Source: Phaeosaccion multiseriatum (Eukaryota > Ochrophyta, other classes). Taken from it: a stretch of DNA of 64,000 nucleotides. A program made the position numbers and the translations under genes. The stretch spans positions 4,216,001-4,280,000 of the forward strand of contig OZ218953.1 in NCBI GenBank assembly GCA_965112735.1. The letters are read 5' to 3'. Below, piece by piece: positions 23,087 through 34,199 of the stretch (the stretch's first letter is position 1; each line of letters begins with the position of its first letter). A model generated the notes under the pieces. The model was not told the origin of the DNA and searched no databases. It worked only from the letters and a program-made list of their open reading frames with translations.

Positions 23087-25553
23087 TCAAAGCTGAACAT
23101 CCAAGGCCTGGCCGTCGTAGGCCCTGCGTGAGTGGAGCAAAGGAAGGATAAAAAAGGACAAGGACGGCAGGAGTAAGCAGGCTGGGGGGTGGGGGGGAGG
23201 CACGAGCAATGGTCGATAAGAGCATAGTGCAGCAGCATTTGCTCTCCTCCAGCCTTACGGCCCGCAGGCCAGACAGCTCACGAGGATGCATGCGATACAG
23301 ACTCGCTTCCTTCTTCACTCTGGCCCTAGACGGGATGGCACTAGATGGATGTCTGCTAAGAGTACTTACAGCTGCACGTCGAGGCCCTCCTCGTCTCGCA
23401 GCTCCCTGAGCTCGGCGTTGTAGCCGTGGTGCTCGAAGTCGCCGCTCATGCCCACCAGCAGAGTGCGCTTCGCCTTTAGTGTGCGGGCCAGATCCACTGC
23501 CTGAAAGAGCAGAGGAGCAAGGGGGGCGGAAGGAGGGGAGGGGGGGGGAGAAGGGAGAGGACGCGGGGAGGGGGAGGGTGAAAACAAGTAGAAACGAACG
23601 AAGCCGTCTATAGAACGCCCCATTTTCTTCCCCATCACCACCACGAAGGGCCTCTCCTCAGTCCCACAAGGCCGGCCTCCTTCATCCACTGCCACGCCCT
23701 CCCGCCCAATCGAAGGTCCATCTTCAGAACCCCTTCCGGGTCTAAGCACACCATCGAAGGAAAGGAGCTTCCCATCACACTTTCAACCTCCTTCGTGCCA
23801 GCATATAACATTCCAGTCCTCTCTCCCTCCGCTGCAAAAAAGAAGAAATAAAAAAACTGGAAGAGGGTGAAAAGGATCCCTTCCCGCACCGCACCGCAAC
23901 CGCACCGCACCTGATCAGCACAAAAGTGCGTGGGGTGCATTTTGTGGCGCATCAGAGCGTCGCAGATGAGCACATCCACTGCCATCCCCTCCAAAACAGC
24001 CATAGTTTCTGGCGGTATTCTGCTCACATCCGAGATGTAAACCACCTTCCCGTCGTCCGGTCCGAAGATAAAGCCTAAACTCTCATAGTCTAGACGGGCA
24101 CACGGCCGTGGAAGGGAGGAGAGGAATGGACGGGAGGGGTACACCATGAATATTCCCCAACACACAGGAGTAACGCAACCAACCTGCCTGCCTGCCGGCC
24201 GGCCGGCCTGCCTGCCTGTCAGCTTGCCTGCCTGTCAGCTTGCCTGCCTGTCTGCCTGCTTGCCTGCCTGCCTGCCTGCCAGCTTGCCTGCCTGCCTACC
24301 TGCCTGCCAAACTCCAACTCACCTTCCCCATGCATGACGGGGATTGGCAACACTTCCAAGCCCTCCACGCTGAAGGGCTCCATCGCTCGGATCTGTGCCG
24401 GCACACATCGCAACGCATCGCAAGAGGCTTTCAATGAGACACAGATAGAGAGAGTGGGGAGGGCTCAAAGGGGGAGAAGGGAAGGCATGCTGGGTTGCCG
24501 AGCGGCATCATCGTCGAGAGACTTTTGGATGAGAGAGAGGCAGGGGGGGATAGGGGGAGAATGGAACCACTCACCTCATGATAAGTCAGGCTGGCTACGT
24601 GCCTACCGCCGTTGGCGCCCATGACCCCTGGCTCTGGGCAGAGGTAAGGAAACATGCGCCGTACACTCGCGTGCGTATGGGCGGAGAGATAGATAGGGGT
24701 AGGGGTGCCTGTGGAAAGAGGAAGACGTTAGTCAAGACAGGAAGAGAGAGACAGGCGGGATAGAGAGGAGAGAAACAGAGAGAGAGAGAGAGACAGAGAG
24801 AGATGCAAGCTCCACTCTTCTATCCCTTGGCGCCCGTTGCCCCCCCTCCCCCCCCCCCCCCACACACACACACACCTCCAATCTGCACCCCTCTGATGTC
24901 GTCAAGGCCGAGTATGGCATCCGCATGTTCGTGAGTCAAAATGACACCATCGACAGAGGTCACTTTATGCCTGGGAAACCACCTCACGACGCCTGTGTGG
25001 TGATTCAAGAGAGCGCGAGGCACGAGGAGCAGCAGCAGGCCGGGCTATGTTAGGGCAGGCTCGCCACTCCATCGGCGAGGCTTTCCCCCTAGAGTCCCAC
25101 CTTCTCTGAAAGTTTTCCCCACGTCTATGATGATGTACTTGGCTTCTACCCCTTCCGGGGCGTAGCGAATAAGCAGAGAGGGATTTCCACGGTAGTTTTT
25201 GTTTAGAGCAGGGTCGCCTACTGCCGCCTGAGGGAGGGGCAGGGGGGGGGGCGATGAGGATGAGTTCAATGCAGAGCAACGCCCAAGCTCCAATCGCTCA
25301 CCATTCTACTGACTTCGCATTGACGAGAATGGTCTGCCGGGAACATGAGGCAAGACGGCTTCGGCAAGCCGGTGCTGCTCCCACTCCCGAGGAAAATCAG
25401 TTGCGATGCGAGTGCCGTGCCGCCCTCGCCTTTTACCACATCTCCCCCGCGCAGTTGCTGTTGCGGCAGCGACATGACGGTATAACTAAAGCCTGCAGCT
25501 AGTCCCACCCCTCCCAGTACTGAACCGGCGCGTATCAGCCGTGAAAGTGTCAT
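23087..25553 (-). CDS. Metallo-beta-lactamase-fold hydrolase
   Basis: Exons in order: 25302-25553, 25101-25227, 24876-24992, 24575-24708, 24323-24392, 23911-24089, 23370-23500, 23087-23123 (348 aa). The start is MTLSRLIRAGSVLGG at 25553, a basic/hydrophobic N-terminus that could be a targeting peptide or membrane anchor. The fold markers are FLGSGSSTGLP, YIIIDVGKTF, the metal motif THEHADAILGLDDIR (HxHxD), a later histidine in PVMHGED, YISDVSR with the metal-bridging aspartate, and HPTH. This matches the PhnP-like/plant MBL hydrolase subgroup rather than RNase Z or glyoxalase II. The substrate is unknown, possibly a phosphodiester. The protein ends AYDGQALDVQL. The last intron has a strong donor (GTAAGT) that would otherwise read as a stop, so the 37-nt final exon is well supported. 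Confidence 0.9.
24183..24310 (+). repeat. TGCC-type tetranucleotide repeat
   Basis: CTGCCTGC units with GCTT and GGCC variants inside the intron 24090-24322. Confidence 0.85.
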
Positions 25554-25591
25554 GCAAAGGGGAAGAGAGAGGAGAAAAGGGGATATATTCA

Positions 25592-25708
25592 ACCCTTAAG
25601 TGCCATCTATGGTTGTCTAAAAGTAAAGTAAAGTAGAGGGTGAAAATGCCATTTGGAAGCACTTTTCTTTCTCGCCCGCCACACCATCTGATGATGGCAC
25701 TTAAGGGT
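25592..25708. mobile_element. 117-bp MITE-like element
   Basis: It begins with ACCCTTAAGTGCCATC at 25592-25607 and ends with the exact reverse complement at 25693-25708, enclosing 85 bp of unrelated sequence. It has no coding capacity. A second left end sits at 21334. No clear target-site duplication was recognised. It lies 39 bp upstream of the hydrolase ATG (25553), in that gene's 5' region. Confidence 0.72.
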
Positions 25709-25997
25709 GTTACAAAAACATCTGCTCTGAGGTGGGGTAGAGGCGGGCTAGTAGACGCCGCCCGACCTGAAAAGTGAGCAGCCTAGAACCGCCGAATTTG
25801 GACTGGGGCCGACCCTCCCTCACTCACTCACCCACCCAAGCAATATATTCAGGTTAAGTTGGGAGCCCCACCGCTGCAGCCTACTACTGCCGTAGTGGTA
25901 CTAGGTTGAGCTGCTGCTCTAGAGGATACCCGCCGGACGAGACCGAGAGGTGAATCACGCAGCAAAAGTTTAAGCGCTATCATCAGCGCACAATCGC
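25709..25997. other. Intergenic interval with GGCGGGCTAG repeat trace
   Basis: Contains GAGGCGGGCTAG (about 25740) and GGGGCCGACC (about 25806), short matches to the dispersed repeat family also seen near 22331 and 28300-28425, then the 3' UTR of the cysteine-rich gene. Confidence 0.45.
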
Positions 25998-27907
25998 TCA
26001 GACGTTGCAAACGTTGTCGGCGACGGCGCGTTCGCACACCGTCTGCCCCAGGAGACCGGACACCGCCTGAAGAGCCGGTGGTATGCGACCGACGCGGCGG
26101 CGATTTGCCCCAGCGCACTGAACGAAGGCGGGCTCGCACAGCTGGGCATTGCAAGCCAAACACTGCCCAACCTCGAGCTCAAAGGCCGGGTCGTCTTCGG
26201 GTAGATCCTCCCCCGTGAGGATGACGCGAGCCGTCTCACCGCAGGGGCCACCGAAAGCACCCGTTGTTTCATCTACGGTTAGACAAGACTCGGGTGTGCA
26301 GGCGACCGCCTCGGCCCAGCAGGCACGGCAGCCCGATGTGAAGTCCACGATATCAGCCAAGCACGCGTCCGCCGCCGCGAGGCCAGCTTGGACGGCCCCT
26401 TCGACGTCGCCTCCGTTGGCCGCGAGGGTCTCGAGTTTGGTCCCGATGTAGAGAATCGCACACGGAAGGTCAAAGAGTTCGCTGCTGGCGGCATAAACCG
26501 CAACGTCGTCGCAGTTGGAGCACTGGCCACAGTTACCACAGTTGATGATCTTGTCGGTATCCTGGGCTCGGTCGCTTGTCTCGTATGTGATGCCATCCTC
26601 AGCGACGCGGCAAACGCATTCCGTGGGTACCACCTCCACACCGAAGGGGCGGGAGGGTGTCATTTGCGTCGTTTCGTACACCAAACCACACTTGTCCGCA
26701 CAAGCATCAAAGGGGCCGAAGCCGCAGAATCTGCAGTCTTGCCCCAGACCTGCGGCATTGCAGCCAAGACCTGAGGGCGTTGAGGGTGTTGGTTGGCAGC
26801 CAGAGAGCAGCCATCGGGGCAGAGGGGCAGAGGGGAGCAAGAGGGACGGGACCAGGGGGGGGGAGGACGTCAGTAGTGATACCTGGCTGTGGAAGGGAAT
26901 GAGTGAGGATCACATAGCTAAACGAGACCATGCATGAGCCCGCCAGCAGCCGACCCAGGGGGGCAAGCACGGCTGGCTTGCCCGCCCGAAGGCAGCCAAG
27001 AGCTCTAGTAGGCCACGCACCGCCATTGGGGCTGCACGAAGGATCAGTGATGCAAGGCTCAGCCGGGTTGACCTCCTGGCACAGGGAAGAGCAGCTCGCT
27101 CCCCCTCCTCCTCCGGTGCTTGGAGAGCTTGTGTGTACGGTGGGCGAGGACGAGTCTTCGTCCTCCTCCTCTGCTGGTGCGGAAGCTGAAGATGAGTCTG
27201 CTGCTGGGCAAGAATCGAAGATGCTGAAGCCACAGAATCTGCACTCTTCTGCGAGCCCTGCGGCATTGCACCCAAGTCCTGTCGGCGCATGTAGTGGACA
27301 GGAGGAGGAGGAGGAGGAGGAGGAGGAGGAGGAGGAGGAGGAGCGAGGAACAGAGGGAGAGGGAGGGGAGGATTGCAAGCAGGCCGTGCCAGGCCAGTGC
27401 GCGGAGTTGTTGGACAGGCAGTCAGCAGGTGGTCAGCACGTAGAGGAGGGAAAGCAAGCAAGAAGGGCCAGGCAGCAGCAGCTCACTCCGCGGTACAAGT
27501 AGGATGAGCAGGTAGAGGCAGGTCGGGAGGGGTGAGGAGCGAGGAGGCGAGCGGGGCGGGCAAGAATGCGCTGGTTGTTCTTTACCTCCATTCACGCATG
27601 ATGGGTCTACGAAGCACGGCTCAGCAGCATTCAATTCCTGGCATCGAGCAGAGCAGTCTACTGAAGCCACCTGCTGAAGGAGCCAGCGTAGGTCAAGAGC
27701 GGGGTGGGAAGGGAGGATGAGAAGAAGGAAAAGAACGACTGGGAAGGGAGAGGAATGAGAACAAACACCAGTAAAGAATGAATGAAAGGGCGGGGCGGGG
27801 GGGCGTTTTTGGGGGAAGGAAGATGCGGCCAACCATGCACGCACATCATCAGCGAGAGAGCTGCTGCTGCCGAGCAGGAGAAGCACGGCCACGATAGGAG
27901 ACCTCAT
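25998..27907 (-). CDS. Secreted cysteine-rich protein with repeated GLGCNAAGL module
   Basis: Exons in order: 27845-27907, 27586-27670, 27021-27278, 25998-26770 (392 aa). The start MRSPIVAVLLLLGSSSSLADD is a clear signal peptide, encoded as exactly one exon. Then come two copies of a cysteine module: CSARCQELNAAEPCFVDPSC-VNGG followed by GLGCNAAGLAEECRFCGFSIFDSC, and CSSLCQEVNPAEPCITDPSC-NGG followed by GLGCNAAGLGQDCRFCGFGPFDAC. The exon borders fall at the same GG/LG position each time, so the modules probably arose by exon duplication. The C-terminal 190 residues hold further cysteine pairs (NCGNCGQCSNC, CRACWAEAVACTPESC, CLACNAQLCEP). I do not recognise the family; an extracellular or cell-wall role is an inference from the signal and the cysteines. 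Confidence 0.85.
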
Positions 27908-28510
27908 AGCAAGCAGGGGAGTGAGAGAGTGAGCGAGCGGGACGGAAAAAGGTGGAGAGTGAGCAGGGGAGTGAGAGCGTGGATTGGGGATTGAAAAAAT
28001 AAAAATGGATTGGTTGGGCCCGAAAAAAATTTCGGGGCTGTTGAAGTGTTTTTTGGTCCCCCCGAGCGGTTTTGAAAGCGAAGAATTGTTTCCATTCCGC
28101 GGCGGCCAACATTTCCAAGGCCGCCCAATGATGTAACTTGAGTCAAAGGACGTATCTTCTTTGGCCCCTGCCTCTTCTGCCTCTCCCTACCTCCCTAGCT
28201 TCGCCCTCCCTTCCTCCACTCCCGGGGCCCACCACCTCTGCTCTGAGCGCCACATCACGGTGGCCCCACGCACGCGCCCGCGGTCACGGCGAGGCTGCCT
28301 AGAGGCGGGCTAGAGGCGGGCTAGAGGCCGCCGGCCTAGCTAGGCCTAGATAGGCCGAAGGCGGAGCGGCCAGGAGGCTTAGCTAGGGCCAAGGCCGTTC
28401 GTTAGGCGTGTCTGGGGCCGATCTGAGTGTACAGAGTGTTCGGCTCATTTCAGACCGCTAACTTGAAAAAAGTGAAGACCAGCAGCTCACGACACAAAGC
28501 GCTAAATCGC
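27908..28510. other. Intergenic region with GGCCTAG-rich dispersed repeat
   Basis: Left part: promoter side of the 27907 gene, including A-rich runs at 27990-28030. Right part (28295-28425): GAGGCGGGCTA tandem units, CCTAGCTAGGCC palindromes and TCTGGGGCCGATC. All are shared with the 21.4-22.3 kb block. No coding exon seen. Confidence 0.55.
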
Positions 28511-28612
28511 TCAACGAGGCATGAAGAACATGGACGACCAATACGGATCGGCGACCTCCTGTTCTTCCCCCTTCCCTTCCTCCTCCTTCTCCCGCCCCCC
28601 CTCCTTCAACTG

Positions 28613-28659
<47 letters not shown>

Positions 28660-30864
28660 GCCGCTGCTGCAGGTGCTGCTGTTGCTGCAGCTGCTGTAGG
28701 CCTTGCCTCCATCCCTCCTCCTCATCTCCAACGGGGAGCCCTTGCCCCTCGCTCTTCTCCAGCGCCAGAACCTCAATGTCGACCGTTTCAAAGGCCGTCT
28801 CCCAATCCCACTCCCCCCCCTCCTCCCCCAGACCGCCAACTCCACCCTCTACCCCCGCCTCCTGCTGCGGAACCTTCTCCGCCTCTTCCTCCTCCCTGTC
28901 TGACGGGGGGCGGGGGGAGAGGCCCCCCTGGTCCTTGCCCTCCACATTCGTACAGGAGGGCGTCAGGAGCTCCTCCATCACCTCCGTCCACCCCTCCTCC
29001 CCACCGACCTCCTCTTCTTGGCAGCAGAGGGTGTTGAATCTATCCATTACCCTCTCTGCGTGGCTCTCCAAGTCTTGTCGAATGTCTGCGAGGACGGCTG
29101 TGGTCATTTCCAAACTCTCCTGCTCCAAAATATCCTGCTCCTCCTGGGTGAGTCTTACCCCCCTGCCCGTCTCGGTACCCTCCACCAGCCGTGGCAATGC
29201 TGGCAATACCCCCCCCCCTGCCCCCCATTCTTTCTTCTCCCCCTTATCCTCCTCCTCCCCCTGCCCCCCTCCCTCCATCTCCTCGTCCTCCTCGTCCTCC
29301 CCCTCCTCTTGCTGCAACCGCCCCCTCCGCAACTCTGTCGTCAACTCGTGCTTCTCCCTGAGCAGCTTCTCAGCCTCCTCCTGAATCAGCCTCCATGCCT
29401 CCGTCACGTGGCGCAGCTCCGTACCCGCCGACCCCACGGCAAAGCGCAACACCAAGTCTCCGTCCAGCATGGTGCTCGACAAAAACACCTTCCCACCATC
29501 GTTCAGGCGGATCCTCAGAGCCTCATTGAGCTCGTTCAGTACGCTCTGTGATCGCTCCTCCTCCTCCTCCCCCCCCCACCCCTGTCCCTCCTCCTTCTCA
29601 CCCCCCTCAACCAGTTGTCGAGGCTCGTCTTCATTGTCCTTCTTCTTATCGTCGCCGACTGAGGTAAAAGAAGGACTCGACCCCCCGATAAGCGGCGCCT
29701 TCTCAGGCGCACGCATCCTAAACAGGACGAGGCCCAAAGCAGGCGAGGTCACCACCTGGAAGCGGGGGTCTGCGAGTGCGAAGTCTGCGAAGAGGCTCGC
29801 GAGCACACAGTCCCTACAAAAGGGACAAGAGTGTAAGGGAGGGTGAGACGCGTGTGTTTGGGGAGAGAGAGGGAGCGAGAGAGAAGGGGCGAGAGCGTGG
29901 AGAGAGAACTAGCGAGCGGTGACAGAGCGGGGGAGGGAGAGAGAGAGCCTGCGAGAGGGAGAGGGGGAGCGAGAGAGGAGACCGGGAGGAGGAGGCGGAA
30001 AATTCGAAGGGAAAGCGAAGCAGCCATGGAACGGAACGGGCACCATCTTGCGTCGCCTTACTTGCGGATGTGCTGCCGCATACGCCGGACTCCGTAGGAC
30101 CGGAATACGAGCCACAGCTTGAGAGAGCGAAACTTGCGCCCCAGAGGAATCTGAGCAGTGAGGGGAGACGAGGGAACCACCGAATAAAAGAGGCCCGCGG
30201 TAGGCAAGGATGAGGGAGAAGATGGAACGCAGAAGGGAAGGAGGGGGAGGGGGGGGGGGGGGGGCTCGACTCTCTGTCTCCTTAGTAGCGGTGTGCTGTG
30301 TGTGCTTCTCCCTCACCTGCCAATCCCTGTAGTCTTGGACGGCGCCCTGATTGATTCATATGATAAAGCCCGATATTGGCATGGAGGAGCAGAAGACAGG
30401 GGGGAGGGGAGGGGATGGCAAAGAGGGGGTGAGGCTTTGAAGCAGACGCGATCGATGGATTGACGCAAGATGGATCATAAAGTATAATACAGACTGCTTC
30501 ATCAGGCGGTCGTCAAGTAGAGCGAAGCGTGGCACAGCCTCTTGACGGCGACACCCCTACTCGATCTCTTGTCCATGTCGCACGCACGTACCTCCTCGTA
30601 GGGCTTGGAGCGGAGGATCTCGGGAGTCACGCTCAGCGCATGGATGAGGGGTGCCTTGTCGGCCACCCACAGGGCGGAACAGTCGAAGTTGGTGCGAAGC
30701 CACTTGTGCGGGTTGAAGCAAAACGAGTCCACGGACTCCACGCCGTCGAGCAAGCCCGGGCGGAACTCCTGTAGGGAGTGAGCAGTGGGGGTAAGGGTGG
30801 TGGGGTTAGAATGTGCGGATACGAGGATAAGGTTTTGGGCCTCCCGCTCAGAGGATCCCCCTCT

Positions 30865-30897
<33 letters not shown>

Positions 30898-32564
30898 CCT
30901 CCCTACACTCACAGGGCATATGGCAGCAGCGCCCGCGTAGGCAGCGTCCACATGGACCCAACACGCCTCATCGGCACCCTCCTTTGCCTCCTTGGCAAGG
31001 GCGGACACGGGGTCGAAGGCGCAGCTGCTGGTGGTGCCCACGTTGAGGTTCACAAAGGTGGGGAAAAGCCCCTTCTTCCGGTCGGCCTTGAGCTGAGCGG
31101 CGAGTGCTGCAAGTGAGGTGGCAGGCAGGGCAGGCAGGCAGATAGGTGAGTGGGTGGGTGAGTAGGTAGGTGAGTGTAGGTGGGTAGGTAGGTAGGTGGG
31201 GAGCATGGGGTGGCATTCATTTCTTGACTAACTTTGGTAAGTAGGACTCGATATTCTAAATCGAGACAGACCAGGCAGTACACATATATTATCATCCCCC
31301 CTCCCATTCCCATGAATGAATGTGCAGATGGGGTGAAAGAGGGGGCGGCGCATATCCGCACCTTCGGGGTCCAGCGTGTATCCGCTCTGCGCCGTGGTGG
31401 GGATGACGCGGAGATTGCTCTTCAGTCCGGCGATCATGGCTGCCTTGGTGACACAGCTGTGCGCCTGTTGCGGCGTTGTGGTATTGCGTCCACGACAGAT
31501 AGACACGACACGGCGGATGGGTGGATATAGGTAGGGCAGGGTTAAAAGGCGAGCCAGTCACCGCAGTGTGTGTGTGTCCATACACTTCAATACATGAACA
31601 TCACATAGAGAGATTAAGGGGCCTCCTCCGAAGTACTACCCACCAGACTCGGGGGCGACTCACTATCGTATGCCTCCATCTGACCCCATATCGTATGCAT
31701 CTATCTGACTGACCTGCCCCATCTATAACCCCTCTCTCCGATCCTTCTCTTTGAAATCTCCTCATCGTACGCCTCCATCTGACCCCTTCTCTCTGTCCCC
31801 TCCGCCTGACCCCCACCTCCCCTTACGATACCTGATCGGAGGTGTACACCGTCATCTTGCCATAGAGCTTGGCGTCCGAGTCCCTCGGGTACTTGATTCG
31901 GAGCTTCTGCAGCATACGATCGCGAGCAGACAGCATGGCCACCACCACGGATTCGGAGGCCGTGCCTTGAATCACTCCGCCTGTGTGTGCAGTGAGGGGG
32001 GGGGGGGGCAAACAGACGCGGCCAACCAACCGCAGGCATAGCGCGGGAAGGGAGTCAGAGGGCGATGAGAAAGACGGGGACGAAAAAGGAGGGGGGGGGG
32101 CGTAGATAGAGGCGGTGCTAGTAGTCGCAGCCAAGGGAGGAGGAGGAGGAGGAGGAGGAGGAGGAAGATCATGTCGTTGCTCTCTCTCCCTCTCTCTCGT
32201 TCCTCTCTATCTTGCCCTCAGTCATTTCCTGTCTCTTTTCTCTCTCTCTCTCCTCTGTCTGTCAGCCTCTGTCAGGGGCCTGCTCTACGCACCTCCCTTC
32301 CCCTTCGAAAGGAACTTGTCAGGCATGCCCATCTCTCTCGCCAGCATGTCCAGCGTGATGGTCTCAAGTTCCGTGGCCGCGGGGCTCGCCTCCCAGCTGA
32401 AGCCAATGACGTTGAACATGCTGCGAAGGAAGGAGGGGTGCGAGGGACGTGCGCGTGTTCGGTGAGAGAGAGAGAGTCTTGTACGGCATCGAAAATGGAA
32501 GAACAGAAAGTCATACACACTCAACTCACACACGCGCAAGCACAAGCACACCACGCACAAACAT

Positions 32565-32618
<54 letters not shown>

Positions 32619-34073
32619 CGTACATTTACATGTCCATCTACCAGCAATCACCTTCCTATAGCGGCGACTGCAACTCACCTGGCCAGCATCTCCCCGAGCA
32701 GGCCTGGGGGCGAGCTATTTGCGGGATACCAGGCGTAGAAGTTGGGGGATTGCCAGTGTGTGATGCCCGGCATTATGACAGACCCCACCTCGCGCATTAT
32801 GTCGCTCCACGGCTCTGCCTCCAGAGGGAAGCGGTCGGCGCCCAGGGCCTCCTGTGGTGCGAGTGTGAGTTGCACGACGCACGATGCAGAATATCCCATT
32901 AGGCATGTGGGGGGGGGGTTACCATTAGGCATTGTGGAAGGCGATGGGTCGAGCAAGAGAGACGGGGAGGAGCACGGGAAAGCAGCTGACGAGGGAGAGG
33001 AGAAGGCATGCGTGTGTGGTGTGTATACATGGGCGTGCGTGTGTTCATGTTTCCGTGTGGGCGTCATGGGAGCGAGGTGGTTGTTCCTCTTCCTATCCGA
33101 ACTGACCGTGAGGTAGCCAGGCTTCATTTGGGACTTGACCGGAAACTCTTCCACCCGTTGGTAGTAGTCGGCGATATACCCCACCATGGCCGTACCCAGC
33201 TCTCTGAAAGCATGTTCATTTTGGGAAGGAGGGGTGAGCCAAGAAGGACCCAGAACGAGACAGCGAAGGACAATCCCATCCCTCCGGGTGCAGGCGTGCT
33301 TACCTGAACTGCTCCCACTCCTGCTCCGCGGTCGAGTTGGCCGGTAGAGGCGTGGATGGAAATTTGCTGATGTCGAAATCGTACGGTGACTTCTCGTCCA
33401 CGTCCAAGAACACCCGCTTCCGCCACAAAAACCCAACTCTTCGTGTCTTTTTCTTGCTCGTCCCTCGGCCCTTCTTGCCCTTCGGCCCTCCCCTCCTCGC
33501 TTCCGCCTTCCTCTCCTTCTTCTCCTTCTTCGCTTCCTTCCTCCTTCTCTTCTCCTCCCCGCTGCGGCAGAGCGAGCCTACAACGTTGCGCGTTAGTCGG
33601 CTCACCTCCACGACGGTGAATATAGCCTCGGCAATGTGAATCGGCTCTGCGCTCTGCACCATCTCCACAAGCTTGTTCGCGCGCTCTCCGTAGTTTCCCT
33701 CCTTGAGCTTACTTAGCACATGTCTGAGCGACAAATTCAGGGGCTCCTTTTCAGCCTTTTCCACTGCTGGGGGCGCAGCGGACGTCTCTGACCTTCTTCC
33801 CCCCTCCCACCGTCCTCCTCCTCCACCATCTGCCGCTCCTGCGGCTTCTGCTGCTTCCGGTGCACCTGACATCTCCTCGTCGCTTGCGGCTTCGAGCCTG
33901 GGATTCTTTTCAAAGCCAGTCAGGAAGTTTTTCAACCCTCGAAGAGGATTAGCTGCGCCCACGAGCGAGGAACAGGACAAGAGAAGCAGGACGGGAACGA
34001 GCACCTTCGCACACTGATAGGCTGCTGGACCGCATCCTCCAGCAGCAGCCACCCTTCCTCTGTGGCGCTTCAT
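28511..34073 (-). CDS. Aromatic-L-amino-acid decarboxylase-like PLP enzyme with signal peptide and long extensions
   Basis: Exons in order: 33304-34073, 33107-33203, 32679-32851, 32293-32420, 31832-31980, 31362-31464, 30913-31106, 30592-30768, 30317-30346, 30062-30150, 28511-29813 (1070 aa). The group II decarboxylase core runs from about residue 257 to 720: [70 protein letters not shown] and [17 protein letters not shown] with the PLP lysine near residue 560. [19 protein letters not shown] carries the loop tyrosine that favours decarboxylation over aldehyde-synthase chemistry; this tyrosine lies on a 30-nt exon. The product would be an aromatic amine such as tyramine, tryptamine or dopamine. 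The N-terminus has a hydrophobic signal ([17 protein letters not shown]) and about 250 extra residues, including a Lys-rich stretch. The C-terminus adds about 300 acidic residues and a polyglutamine run (about 28615-28690). Exact substrate unknown. Confidence 0.93.
28612..28690 (-). repeat. (CAG)n polyglutamine tract in coding sequence
   Basis: The plus strand reads CTG repeats; in the minus-strand frame it encodes glutamine with a few Arg/Leu interruptions near the C-terminus of the decarboxylase-like protein. Confidence 0.85.
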
Positions 34074-34199
34074 CCTAATGCTGGTGTGTTGGATCAAGGG
34101 ACATGCTGTCGGAGTCGGAGGGGAGGGGAAATCGGAAATCGGGAAATTTGAAATCCGCAAATAGCACTGTATTTGGGTATCGAAAGAGAGCCCAAAACC
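34074..34199. promoter_or_regulatory. 126-bp head-to-head promoter interval
   Basis: Lies between the ATG of the decarboxylase-like gene (34073, minus) and the ATG at 34200 (plus). It contains an internal near-repeat CGGAAATCGGGAAATTTGAAATC. Any regulation of both genes must overlap here. Confidence 0.45.

Noticed and set aside
28700-29700. Plus-strand Ser/Pro/Leu-rich frames opposite the decarboxylase tail
   Set aside because: Shadows of the acidic minus-strand exon 28511-29813, which continues in phase from conserved decarboxylase sequence.
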